Positions 56,997 through 64,000 of a stretch of 64,000 bases of DNA are shown one piece after another. This DNA is from Lysinibacillus fusiformis (GTDB lineage: Bacteria; Bacillota; Bacilli; Bacillales_A; Planococcaceae): positions 1 to 64,000 of the forward strand of contig NZ_PYWL01000004.1 in the NCBI RefSeq assembly GCF_003049525.1, given 5' to 3'. Below the pieces are notes generated by a model. The model searched no databases, had not been told where the DNA came from, and saw only the letters and a list, made by a program, of their open reading frames with translations. Position 1 is the first letter of the stretch. Each line of letters starts with the position of its first letter. Position numbers and translations under genes: made by a program.

Positions 56997-57185
56997 CTAG
57001 TAACTAGTAAAATTATTTAGCAGATTTAAAAAGTGCTTTCCTTTTTTGTATACAAATCTTTCCCACTTAGCTAACAGCCCATTTCCATTCTCGCCATTTT
57101 CTAAAGCTAACGCGTGATTTTTATGGAAATCTTTTACTCGATGATGATGTTCTTTTTGCCATTGGTGTAAAGGACGATGATTCAT
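56997..57185 (-). CDS. Small His-rich basic protein, 62 residues
   Basis: I do not recognise it. AAAGGAGG lies 8 bases before the ATG, which supports translation. It is rich in His, Lys and Asn (HQWQKEHHHRVKDFHKNHAL), with no membrane segment. It is isolated between the PaiB-like and LysE genes. Confidence 0.6.
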   Translation of the reverse strand: MNHRPLHQWQKEHHHRVKDFHKNHALALENGENGNGLLAKWERFVYKKGKHFLNLLNNFTSY

Positions 57186-57462
57186 TTTCTAACCTCCTTT
57201 TAGTGATTTAAGTATATGGCGAAAAGAGATTAATGAAAAGTAATCTGTACCTTTTAGGAAAAGCAAAAATAATTCGTTAACTTATTTCAATCGAGAAAAG
57301 AATTTAGCGGTCCATGATATTTCTCCTTATTCATTTCGTAGATTTAAAGGTTACAATACCATTAGTTCTTTTAGGCAATAATTTTATGGATAAAGAAATT
57401 GGGTTATTAAAATTAATTCATTCAGTAAGTTTTTTCTAGATCAGAGAGGTAGAAAAATAGGT

Positions 57463-58092
57463 ATGGTAACTTTTGGTACTTTGATAGCTTTTGCACTTGT
57501 TTCACTTGGGATGGTTTGCTCGCCAGGACCGAATATGATGTATCTCATTTCTCGTTCTATTACACAAGGACGGATGGCAGGATTCATATCATTATTAGGT
57601 ATAATGCTAGGTTTCATCATTTACATTATTGCCACAATGTTTGGACTTACAGTGCTGTTCATTACGGTTCCATTTTTATATGAATTGGTGAAATGGTCAG
57701 GAGCCGTGTATTTATTATGGCTCGCTTGGAATTCGATAAAACCTGGCGCAACATCTATACTTGAACCTCGGACAGTTTCTATAGAACCACCAAGGAAACT
57801 ATTTTTAATGGGACTTATGACGAATTTGCTAAATCCCAAGATTGCCATTTTGTATGTATCACTATTACCTCAATTTGAAGATCCAGCAAAGGGTTCTTTA
57901 CTGATTCAGGGAGGAATATTGGGCCTAACACAAATCACAGTGAGTTTTATAGTCAATCTCATTATTGTTTTGGTAGCTAGTAGAGTTGCTAAATTATTGG
58001 GCACACGTCCTACGTGGTTAAAAGTTCAACGATGGTTCATGGCAAGTGTTTTGACATGTCTTGCTGCTAATCTTGTATTTGATCGTAGATAA
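57463..58092 (+). CDS. LysE/RhtB-family amino-acid exporter
   Basis: The 209-residue inner-membrane protein has about six membrane segments. The family start MVTFGTLIAFALVSLGMVCS then PGPNMMYLISRSITQGRMAG is canonical (the SPGPN motif), and MGLMTNLLNPKIAILYVSLL then PQF is also conserved. It exports amino acids such as homoserine or threonine; the substrate cannot be deduced. Confidence 0.93.
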   Translation: MVTFGTLIAFALVSLGMVCSPGPNMMYLISRSITQGRMAGFISLLGIMLGFIIYIIATMFGLTVLFITVPFLYELVKWSGAVYLLWLAWNSIKPGATSILEPRTVSIEPPRKLFLMGLMTNLLNPKIAILYVSLLPQFEDPAKGSLLIQGGILGLTQITVSFIVNLIIVLVASRVAKLLGTRPTWLKVQRWFMASVLTCLAANLVFDRR

Positions 58093-58099
58093 AGTTTGA

Positions 58100-58315
58100 T
58101 TAGTATATAACTAGCTCTTTATGAAATGAAAGATTCTGGTGTAGTGGGCGTTGTATATACAAATGGGCTAAAATTTGCATTCCTACAACGGCATTTTGTT
58201 CGTCTATTCGAAAAGGAATATAGAGGGAGATTAATGTTAGTCGGAAAAGGTCGTATACAAGAAGCGTATTCTTAGAATTAATAAGAATCATTGTTATTTT
58301 TATAGTTTTTGGATG
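58100..58315 (+). other. Possible degenerate coding region
   Basis: A frame reads YEMKDSGVVGVVYTNGLKFA then FLQRHFVRLFEKEYRGRLML to a stop at 58275 without a start. I do not recognise it. Confidence 0.3.
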
Positions 58316-58319
58316 TCTT

Positions 58320-58553
58320 ATGTGGGGAGCGGTACAACTCATTTATTCCACTTTACAAACAAATATGGATCATGATATTGGCTGGTTCCCAGGGATAGCA
58401 ATATACATAATTTTATTCATTCTGTATCGTAATAAGTTACAATTCTCAGGCTTTTATGAAGGCCCCAATCAAAAAACATTACCCAAAAAAGTAACTCTTG
58501 TATTAATGGCTTGCTCTCTATTACTATTCATACTACCAACCATCATACAATAA
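58320..58553 (+). CDS. Small membrane protein, uncertain start
   Basis: Two membrane segments (IAIYIILFILY and VLMACSLLLFILPTII) are seen; the frame can extend upstream without a stop to about 58230, adding another hydrophobic segment (RIIVIFIVFGCLMWGAV), but without an ATG. Function unknown. Confidence 0.45.
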   Translation: MWGAVQLIYSTLQTNMDHDIGWFPGIAIYIILFILYRNKLQFSGFYEGPNQKTLPKKVTLVLMACSLLLFILPTIIQ

Positions 58554-58576
58554 ACTTGAGAACTTAGTGGCAACAG

Positions 58577-58612
58577 GATCAGGGCTCGTTTTTAGAGTCC
58601 TGGTCTTTTTTT
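58577..58612 (+). terminator. Terminator
   Basis: GATCAGGGCTC pairs, with G-U pairs, with GAGTCCTGGTC and is followed by seven Ts. Confidence 0.75.
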
Positions 58613-58703
58613 ATTCTCTAATTTTGCCGTACTTTATTTCCATAAACCTAGCGTGAAGTATGAAATCCTATTGTTGTTGGACTGAGGAGAAATGAAAATT
58701 AAA

Positions 58704-58735
58704 AAAAGGGTCAATTTTCGGGGCGACCCTTTTAT
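58704..58735. terminator. Hairpin, bidirectional
   Basis: AAAGGGTC pairs with GACCCTTT around 12 bases in an A- and T-flanked context. Confidence 0.5.
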
Positions 58736-58814
58736 GGTAAACATAAAAAAGGCTGTTATGATTATTTTACCTCGAAGAAGGAAGGCTATATGGAGACTAT
58801 TAATTATTGCCCGA

Positions 58815-58925
58815 CATTTATGTTGAACAAAGCTAGCGCCTAGTGCCGACAATAATTAAAAGTATGAATAGGACAACGATTAGTGCGAATGATAAATTAT
58901 CGTGTTTGTCATAGTTTGTACCCAT
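58815..58925 (-). pseudogene. YjcZ-family gene, frameshifted
   Basis: From ATG 58925 (GGAGGG upstream) the frame reads MGTNYDKHDNLSFALIVVLF then IL and a stop. A base seems lost from an A-run (three instead of four) inside the membrane segment. Allowing the shift restores LLIIVG and then a further break before a tail with ASFVQ. The intact paralogue lies at 53735. Confidence 0.75.
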
Positions 58926-58999
58926 TATAAATCCCTCCTTTCTATCATCTAGAATATGTAAAGTTATAGATAGGAGAGATGCTATTCATCTAATCAAAC

Positions 59000-59515
59000 C
59001 TTTCTTTTGAAAAATTTAATAAGAATTTTTCGTCCATAAAGGTCCTATTTATTTCATGCAAATAGAAGATTGCTGAAATCAGTCGCTTAGTGCTGTAATA
59101 TGAATCGATAATGTCAGTTCCTGCGCTTACCCGGGAAATTTTTTTTCTTATTTCCTAGGCGAGTAACCCAATTGATTAGGGAAATATAAATCATGGCAGC
59201 ATATGAAATAACAGCGGATGAACGGATTACCGAGGAAATAAGGCTGTACAGGGAGCGTCATTTGGTAGTGAAATGATTGCTAGCATATAGAGAACATTTA
59301 AAAAAGCGGAAATAAACGTGATCTATTATATAATGGCTGCTTTTACAAATGCGAAGTTTGATGGATGCCAGTCGGCTTAATAAATAAACATAACCCAAGA
59401 GTGGTAGTAGGTGGACATGTAATTATACGGTAAAAGGTCAGCTCACGGCTCTAAAGATATGAATTATGTTTTAAAAACAGGATACAATTTGTGTTAAAAT
59501 GATAAAAAATTAAGG
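59000..59515. other. Spacer with unrecognised debris
   Basis: Short open frames occur at 59170-59340 without ribosome binding sites or known motifs. AAGGGGTGA at its end is the ribosome binding site of the next gene. Confidence 0.35.
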
Positions 59516-59525
59516 GGTGATTCAT

Positions 59526-60539
59526 TTGATCAACTATCCATTTTTAAAAGATGACATGACCATTGGAGTTACAGCACCTTCCTCTGGTGTACCCGTTGAA
59601 CTTCATGATTTATTGAAAACAGCATGTATTCGTATGGAAAATAAGGGGTTTAGAGTCATTTGTGGAGAAACTGCTTGGACTCAGGATAAGGCAAAATCTG
59701 CCTCTGCTATTAAGCGTGCCGAAGAGTTTCATCACATGATGGCTAATGATGATATCGATATTATTATTCCTCCATGGGGTGGAGAGCTCCTTATTGAAAT
59801 ACTTGAATATATTGATTTCTCCAATATTCAGCCAAAATGGGTATTAGGGTACTCAGATGTTAGTCTATTATTGTTGGCAATTACATTAACAACGGGTATC
59901 GCTACTGCACATGGAACGAACTTAGTAGATTTAAGAGGAGAGTATTCTGATGATACAACCGCCATGTGGCAATCAGTTTTATCCTTAAAAAAGGGCGAGT
60001 CCATCGTACAGCATTCGTCAGACCACTATCAAAAAGAATGGCAGTTCGATAGCCCCTCGCCTTATGTTTTTAATTTTACGGAAAAAACGAAATGGCAATC
60101 TACATCAGTGGAGAGGGTGAAAATTCAAGGGCGTTTACTTGGTGGATGTATAGATACTATCAGACATTTGATTGGAACGAAATTCGGTGATGTTCAAAGC
60201 TTTCAAGAAACGCATATTCAAGGAGAATCTATTATATGGTACTTGGAAAACTGCGAATTATCCACGACTGATCTACGCAGATCCCTTGTACAAATGAAAT
60301 TAGCTGGATGGTTTAATAATTGTTCAGGTATTCTATTTGGTAGAAGTGCTGCGAATACATCCGTTGGAAACTATACAATTGAAGATGTATATCAAGAACT
60401 TTCTGAGGAGCTACAAATTCCTATTATCTATGACATTGATTGTGGGCATGTGCCACCACAAATCACTTTTATAAACGGAGCATATGCAGAATTAGAATCA
60501 TATAACAGTAAAGGGACTATTGTGCAACACTTTATATAA
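59526..60539 (+). CDS. S66-family peptidase (LD-carboxypeptidase / MccF-like)
   Basis: The 337-residue protein has the family words TIGVTAPSSGVP, ELLIEILEYIDF, WVLGYSDVSLLLLAI (with the catalytic Ser in GYSD), WYLENCELS (catalytic Glu), and YDIDCGHVPPQITF (catalytic His). These serine peptidases cut LD-linked muropeptides or, in MccF, the microcin C7 bond. TTG 59526 is placed 6 bases after AGGGGTGA; GTG 59517 would overlap it. It is monocistronic. Confidence 0.9.
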   Translation: MINYPFLKDDMTIGVTAPSSGVPVELHDLLKTACIRMENKGFRVICGETAWTQDKAKSASAIKRAEEFHHMMANDDIDIIIPPWGGELLIEILEYIDFSNIQPKWVLGYSDVSLLLLAITLTTGIATAHGTNLVDLRGEYSDDTTAMWQSVLSLKKGESIVQHSSDHYQKEWQFDSPSPYVFNFTEKTKWQSTSVERVKIQGRLLGGCIDTIRHLIGTKFGDVQSFQETHIQGESIIWYLENCELSTTDLRRSLVQMKLAGWFNNCSGILFGRSAANTSVGNYTIEDVYQELSEELQIPIIYDIDCGHVPPQITFINGAYAELESYNSKGTIVQHFI

Positions 60540-60555
60540 GTATTTCCCAATGTAA

Positions 60556-60592
60556 AAACACCCTCTAAAAGATTTAGAGGGTGGGTATTTGT
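60556..60592. terminator. Terminator between convergent genes
   Basis: CACCCTCTAAA pairs with TTTAGAGGGTG around 3 bases. T-rich sequence on both strands makes it useful in both directions. Confidence 0.75.
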
Positions 60593-60604
60593 ATGGTTAT
60601 GCGA

Positions 60605-60949
60605 TTAGATGGAATTTCGATAAGCTTTTTGTGTGGTGAAGTACTTAGATTTTGATAAAATATTTTGGAGATTATGTTGCGCTAATGGTCCTAATTTATT
60701 ACTATTAGAGCCCAACAAACCATCCTTAGCCGCATTTTTAAGTGTGTCAATTTGTTTAGTTGTGAGTTTAGAGGTTTTGCTGCTTTCAATAATTTTATTC
60801 ACATTATCGATTCTCTGTTGTTTCTCTTTAGAAGTACGGTTAATGTCGTTACTGTTTTGGTTGTTTTGTTTTTGTTGTGTGAGACCTTGTTTATAAGATC
60901 GACGAGTCATTAAATATTGCATAGTTGATGAGTTTCTCGATGTTATCAT
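60605..60949 (-). CDS. Hypothetical protein, 114 residues
   Basis: I do not recognise it. The protein is hydrophilic, rich in Lys, Ser, Asn and Gln (SYKQGLTQQKQNNQNSNDIN) and probably helical in the middle. GGAAGGTGG lies about 8-12 bases upstream of the ATG. No partner in the neighbourhood. Confidence 0.5.
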   Translation of the reverse strand: MITSRNSSTMQYLMTRRSYKQGLTQQKQNNQNSNDINRTSKEKQQRIDNVNKIIESSKTSKLTTKQIDTLKNAAKDGLLGSNSNKLGPLAQHNLQNILSKSKYFTTQKAYRNSI

Positions 60950-61042
60950 AAAAAGTTTCCACCTTCCTAATTTTTTTAGTTTTTACCATACATATCCTAT
61001 TATCGTCCAAAACTCTCTTTACATTAGCTTCAAAATTAAATT

Positions 61043-61912
61043 ATGGAGAAGATGAACATGAAAATTAACTTAGCACAGATGAATTTAAAAACTTTACCTG
61101 ATTTTAATGTATCCCAAATAAAGGGAATAAAGGATTTGAATCTATTTGATAACGATTTGAGGGAAATACCTACAGAAATCTTTCAAATGACGAGTATAGA
61201 AATACTGAATATTTCAGTCAATAAAATTAACAATTTGCCAGCAGAAATCACGAACTTAAAGAATCTGAGAATGTTAGATGCAGGGCATAATCATATTGAC
61301 CTCATTCCTCCTGAAATTGGTCATTTAGTGAATATGGAGGACTATTTGTATTTTCATCATAATCAATTGCAATCGATTCCTCCCGAAATCGGCCAGCTTA
61401 CAAAAGTAAGATATTTAAACTTAAGTGATAATTTGTTGAGTGGACTACCAGAGGAAATAGGGAATTTAAATAAACTGGTAGAACTGCGAATAATGAATAA
61501 TCGATTAACGGAGTTACCAGAAAGTTTGTGTAGATTAACGAATTTAAGAGAATTACATTTGAAAAAAAATAGCATGACTAGTCTGCCTGAAAAAATCGGA
61601 GAACTAGCATTATTACGGGTTTTAGAGTTAGAAGACAATCAATTACAGGAAGTACCTGATTCATTACATACATGTATAAAATTAAGGCGGTTAAATCTCA
61701 GACAAAATAAATTGAAAACATTGCCAGCATCGATGGGTCATTTGAAAAATCTACTAGAATTAGATCTACGAAGTAATGATTTAAAGGAATTACCGGAATC
61801 ATTATTGGCAATGGAAAGCTTAGATCGACTAGATTTAAGGTGGAATCATGAATTAAAAATCCCGAGCTGGTTAGATGAATTAGAGGCAAGAGGCTGTATC
61901 GTTTATTTGTAG
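61043..61912 (+). CDS. Leucine-rich-repeat protein
   Basis: The 289-residue protein is almost entirely made of about ten repeats of 23 residues (pattern LxxLxLxxNxLxxLPxxIxxL), for example LNLSDNLLSGLPEEIGNLNK and LELEDNQLQEVPDSLHTCIK. It has no signal peptide, so it is probably cytoplasmic and mediates protein contacts. The predicted start may be ATG 61043 or the internal ATG 61052 or 61058. A small membrane-protein frame follows 20 bases downstream. Confidence 0.85.
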   Translation: MEKMNMKINLAQMNLKTLPDFNVSQIKGIKDLNLFDNDLREIPTEIFQMTSIEILNISVNKINNLPAEITNLKNLRMLDAGHNHIDLIPPEIGHLVNMEDYLYFHHNQLQSIPPEIGQLTKVRYLNLSDNLLSGLPEEIGNLNKLVELRIMNNRLTELPESLCRLTNLRELHLKKNSMTSLPEKIGELALLRVLELEDNQLQEVPDSLHTCIKLRRLNLRQNKLKTLPASMGHLKNLLELDLRSNDLKELPESLLAMESLDRLDLRWNHELKIPSWLDELEARGCIVYL

Positions 61913-61932
61913 AAGGGGGTAGTTCAATTTCC

Positions 61933-62151
61933 GTGAATGCTGCTCTTGAACTTTTAACAACCGTTGTCTTTATTGTGATAATAAGTAATCCGAATGTAAT
62001 GAACCAAGAGTTTATAACTCACATGAGTAAATTATTTACCACAACAACGAAGCAATTTGAAATATGGGTAGTTAGCGGGGGAATCATCATATTTATTTTA
62101 TCTGTAGCCATCAATATATTTGATGGATTCCGTAAGGCTCGAATCCGTTAA
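61933..62151 (+). CDS. Small membrane protein, 72 residues
   Basis: A GTG start follows AAGGGGGT at a rather long distance. Two membrane segments are predicted (ALELLTTVVFIVIISNP and WVVSGGIIIFILSVAINIF), with a basic tail (GFRKARIR). Function unknown; possibly co-transcribed with the LRR gene. Confidence 0.5.
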   Translation: MNAALELLTTVVFIVIISNPNVMNQEFITHMSKLFTTTTKQFEIWVVSGGIIIFILSVAINIFDGFRKARIR

Positions 62152-62366
62152 TTCTTTTAGTATCTTCCATCACTCCATCTAACTTAAATCATTTTAGCTA
62201 GTCCAAAAAAGAACACATTGACGGATACGAACATTGAATAAGATAGCTTCCATCTATTTTTTTGTATGCTAGCTCATGTTATAATGAGGAGCTTAAGTTA
62301 ATTAAGACCTTGAACGGATGCCAAGAAAAGCCTCCGCAGAACGAGAAAGTATGGAGGTGTAAGAAA

Positions 62367-62576
62367 ATGAATAAACGTTGGACGATTGGTAAAATTAAAG
62401 AATTTGTTGAGAACAATTCGGAAAGTAAGTTGCTATCAACGGAATATCACGGGTTTTCTCAAAAGTTACTATTTAAATGTGCATGTGGTAGTAACTTTGA
62501 AAAAACATTTACTAAATTTAAAAATAAACATCAACGAAAATGTGATGTATGCCAGCCACCAAAAGAGTCACGTTAA
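62367..62576 (+). CDS. Small zinc-ribbon protein (DUF723-like)
   Basis: The 69-residue protein has LLSTEYHGFSQKLLFKCACG, SNFEKTFTKFKNKHQRKC and DVCQPPKE. Two pairs of Cys (CACG, CDVC) with about 20 residues between could bind one zinc ion; the layout is like the DUF723 short zinc-ribbons found near restriction or phage genes. ATG 62367 has GGAGGTG upstream. Confidence 0.65.
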   Translation: MNKRWTIGKIKEFVENNSESKLLSTEYHGFSQKLLFKCACGSNFEKTFTKFKNKHQRKCDVCQPPKESR

Positions 62577-62646
62577 ACGAAGTGTGGATATTTAATAAAG
62601 CTTTATGTGACCTAAAGTATTAATAATTTTATATGAGTTTGATTTG

Positions 62647-62693
62647 AAATCACCTTCCTCCTATAGTTCCTTTATAGAGGAGGTGATTTTTTG
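62647..62693 (+). terminator. Terminator
   Basis: AAATCACCTTCCTC pairs with GAGGAGGTGATTT around 16 bases, followed by TTTT. Confidence 0.85.
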
Positions 62694-62751
62694 TGTCTGA
62701 AATTATTTCTGAAGTTTTTCCAAACAGTGGGAGGGGAATAGTGTCATCAAA

Positions 62752-62907
62752 AAGGTAATCAAATATACAGTAACTATTATTACTCATGAAAGAAATCTTC
62801 AGCAAGACCATTTATCTGTTTTGGGTGTTGAACATCTGGGATGGAGAGAAGGGGATAGTGTCATTTTTCACTCAAGCTATGCCACTACAAAAGTCAAATT
62901 GCGCTAG
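62752..62907 (+). CDS. Possible small protein, weak start
   Basis: The frame KKVIKYTVTIITHERNLQQD then HLSVLGVEHLGWREGDSVIF looks coding and ends at TAG. It lacks an ATG/GTG/TTG in frame after GGAGGGG, so it may be frameshifted at its start. I do not recognise it. Confidence 0.4.
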   Translation, partial: KVIKYTVTIITHERNLQQDHLSVLGVEHLGWREGDSVIFHSSYATTKVKLR

Positions 62908-62919
62908 CCATTACCATTA

Positions 62920-62958
62920 AAAAGGCAGAAATGTTGCCTACACAACATTTCTGCCCTT
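62920..62958. terminator. Bidirectional terminator before the FusB/FusC-like gene
   Basis: GGCAGAAATGTTG pairs with CAACATTTCTGCC around 6 bases, with A-rich and T-rich flanks. Confidence 0.8.
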
Positions 62959-62965
62959 ATTTCAT

Positions 62966-63619
62966 TTATTTTTGGGTTATTCGTTGGAAAAAGTCGCGCG
63001 TTCTATTCATATCTGATACATGCTCATTACATGTTTGGCTATCTGCACAAATATAATTACTATGGTTAGTAAATGTACCAACGACTTGCCCTTTAATGGA
63101 AGTCGTAAATAAGCCAACATCTGAATGACGATTGCAGATGGCGCAAATACCGCGAACAGTATTGTTGGAAAATACCCCTTTAATCCCCTGGAGTTTGTCG
63201 TCTTGTTCGAGGACAACGTATTTTCGATGTGTCCCAACATCATCCCATGCTAGGTAACAAATTTGTTGAAAATCAAGTTCATCTAAATTAGGTAGCTTCA
63301 GCTTTTTCTCCTTTTTAAACAATGATTTGAGGGTGCTAGCTGTTACTGGCTTAAACGGTATGACATAAGGCTTTAACTGCTCTAACAAGGCATCGCCCTG
63401 CGCACGATCTGTGACGGTGAAAAGCTGTTCAACAAGTTGTGTTTCCTCAGTGGATAACTCTAATTTGGTAGTAATTTCCGTTTCGACAAGCCCACGTACT
63501 GCAAGAATGACACTTTTGTCCTGCGTTGTGGTAAGGGCATGTAAAATTTTACTTAATTGCTGTTCCAGTAAGTGATAGTTTGCGACCGTTAAGAACGGCT
63601 GAATAGTTTGTTTTTCCAT
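62966..63619 (-). CDS. FusB/FusC-family EF-G-binding protein
   Basis: This 217-residue cytoplasmic protein is predicted to bind elongation factor G and promote its release from the ribosome; homologues in staphylococci give fusidic acid resistance. The N-terminal helical domain (about 1-80) and C-terminal zinc domain with CAICNRHSDVGLFTTSIKGQ then YICADSQTCNEHV carry the four ligands (CxxC ... C ... C/H). The length matches FusB (213). Chromosomal homologues may be housekeeping, so resistance is only a possibility. Confidence 0.9.
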   Translation of the reverse strand: MEKQTIQPFLTVANYHLLEQQLSKILHALTTTQDKSVILAVRGLVETEITTKLELSTEETQLVEQLFTVTDRAQGDALLEQLKPYVIPFKPVTASTLKSLFKKEKKLKLPNLDELDFQQICYLAWDDVGTHRKYVVLEQDDKLQGIKGVFSNNTVRGICAICNRHSDVGLFTTSIKGQVVGTFTNHSNYICADSQTCNEHVSDMNRTRDFFQRITQK

Positions 63620-64000
63620 TTGAAATCTCTCCTGTTTTATAGGCTAATTTTAAAAGCATTTGGCCTAAGAGATCATTCAATTTCTGTTATGGATATAACT
63701 TAATTTAGACCTCTTTGACCTCAGAAGCCGTTCTAGAGCATGCATTACAAGTGAATGCGGACATTTCGATCCCTCCCTTAAGGATTGTTGATTTATATAA
63801 GTTTTTTATTTTTAGTCTAAAAAGTGAATTATCTTGATTTTTTAATTTTATCAAATGTTACGCTTGATTTTCAATAGTCAAATGACCGGTGAAGCGGTGA
63901 TAAGTATTTAAACATGCATATGACCCAATTGCCTTTGAAACATACTTCATTAACGATGGCATATGGAGCGAAGTTATGTCTAAGACCATGTAAATTTATA
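63620..64000. other. Spacer at the window end
   Basis: No gene seen. The strand is AT-rich and the window ends in what could be the start of another gene, but no frame is long enough to judge. Confidence 0.35.

Noticed and set aside
62966..63619. FusB/FusC-like gene as proven antibiotic resistance
   Set aside because: Homologues are widespread on Firmicute chromosomes and not all give resistance; only EF-G binding is a fair prediction.

Overview
The window looks like chromosome of a mosquito-pathogenic, spore-forming, low-GC Firmicute of the Lysinibacillus sphaericus type. Evidence for this is the ETX/MTX2-family pore-forming toxin genes, an extensive sporulation and germination gene set (gerA-C-D-B operon, orphan gerC, gamma-type SASP, YjcZ family, cotJ remnants, DUF3231) and a strongly AT-rich composition. 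No rRNA, tRNA or CRISPR array was seen. Species assignment is inference.

Region 1 (1-8.3 kb) is a toxin region littered with broken mobile DNA: IS3, IS66 and IS30 remnants and a decayed AGCS symporter surround an intact ETX/MTX2-type toxin gene (3499-4395), a secreted PI-PLC-like phospholipase (5603-6670, minus) and an unrecognised secreted protein (6918-7490, minus). Region 2 (8.3-18 kb) holds a decayed TRAP-TAXI transporter with its DUF1850 partner, then a secreted protein of three 60-residue Asp-box repeats next to a two-component system whose sensor carries the same Asp-box signature, an orphan GerC lipoprotein, and the KtrAB potassium transporter.

Region 3 (18-35 kb) is an accessory region. 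It has two paralogous methyl-accepting chemotaxis proteins and an intact MTX-type toxin gene (22334-23359) preceded by 15 perfect copies of a 7-bp repeat. Shattered copies of that toxin gene remain: the 3' part inverted at 27.4-27.65 kb and the 5' part with its promoter at 29.35-29.7 kb. A Fic-fold protein lacking the catalytic motif is flanked by 66-bp inverted repeats. IS3, IS66, DDE-transposase and group II intron debris, and a decayed cotJ operon among att-like repeats, fill the rest.

Region 4 (35-64 kb) is more ordinary core or accessory chromosome. It contains a protein-kinase-like gene, the gerA-C-D-B germinant receptor operon, an HxlR regulator divergent from a quinone-oxidoreductase-like gene, a manganese catalase pseudogene with an internal deletion beside a DUF3231 gene, YetF, a MerR regulator with an ICMT-like membrane protein, gamma-SASP, a large beta-lactamase-fold serine hydrolase, PaiB, LysE, an S66 peptidase, a leucine-rich-repeat protein and a FusB/FusC-type EF-G-binding protein. 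Many intergenic hairpins look like Rho-independent terminators.

The most unusual material is the Asp-box secreted protein with its matching sensor kinase, the rearranged mtx locus with its heptanucleotide array, and the catalytically degenerate Fic gene between inverted repeats.
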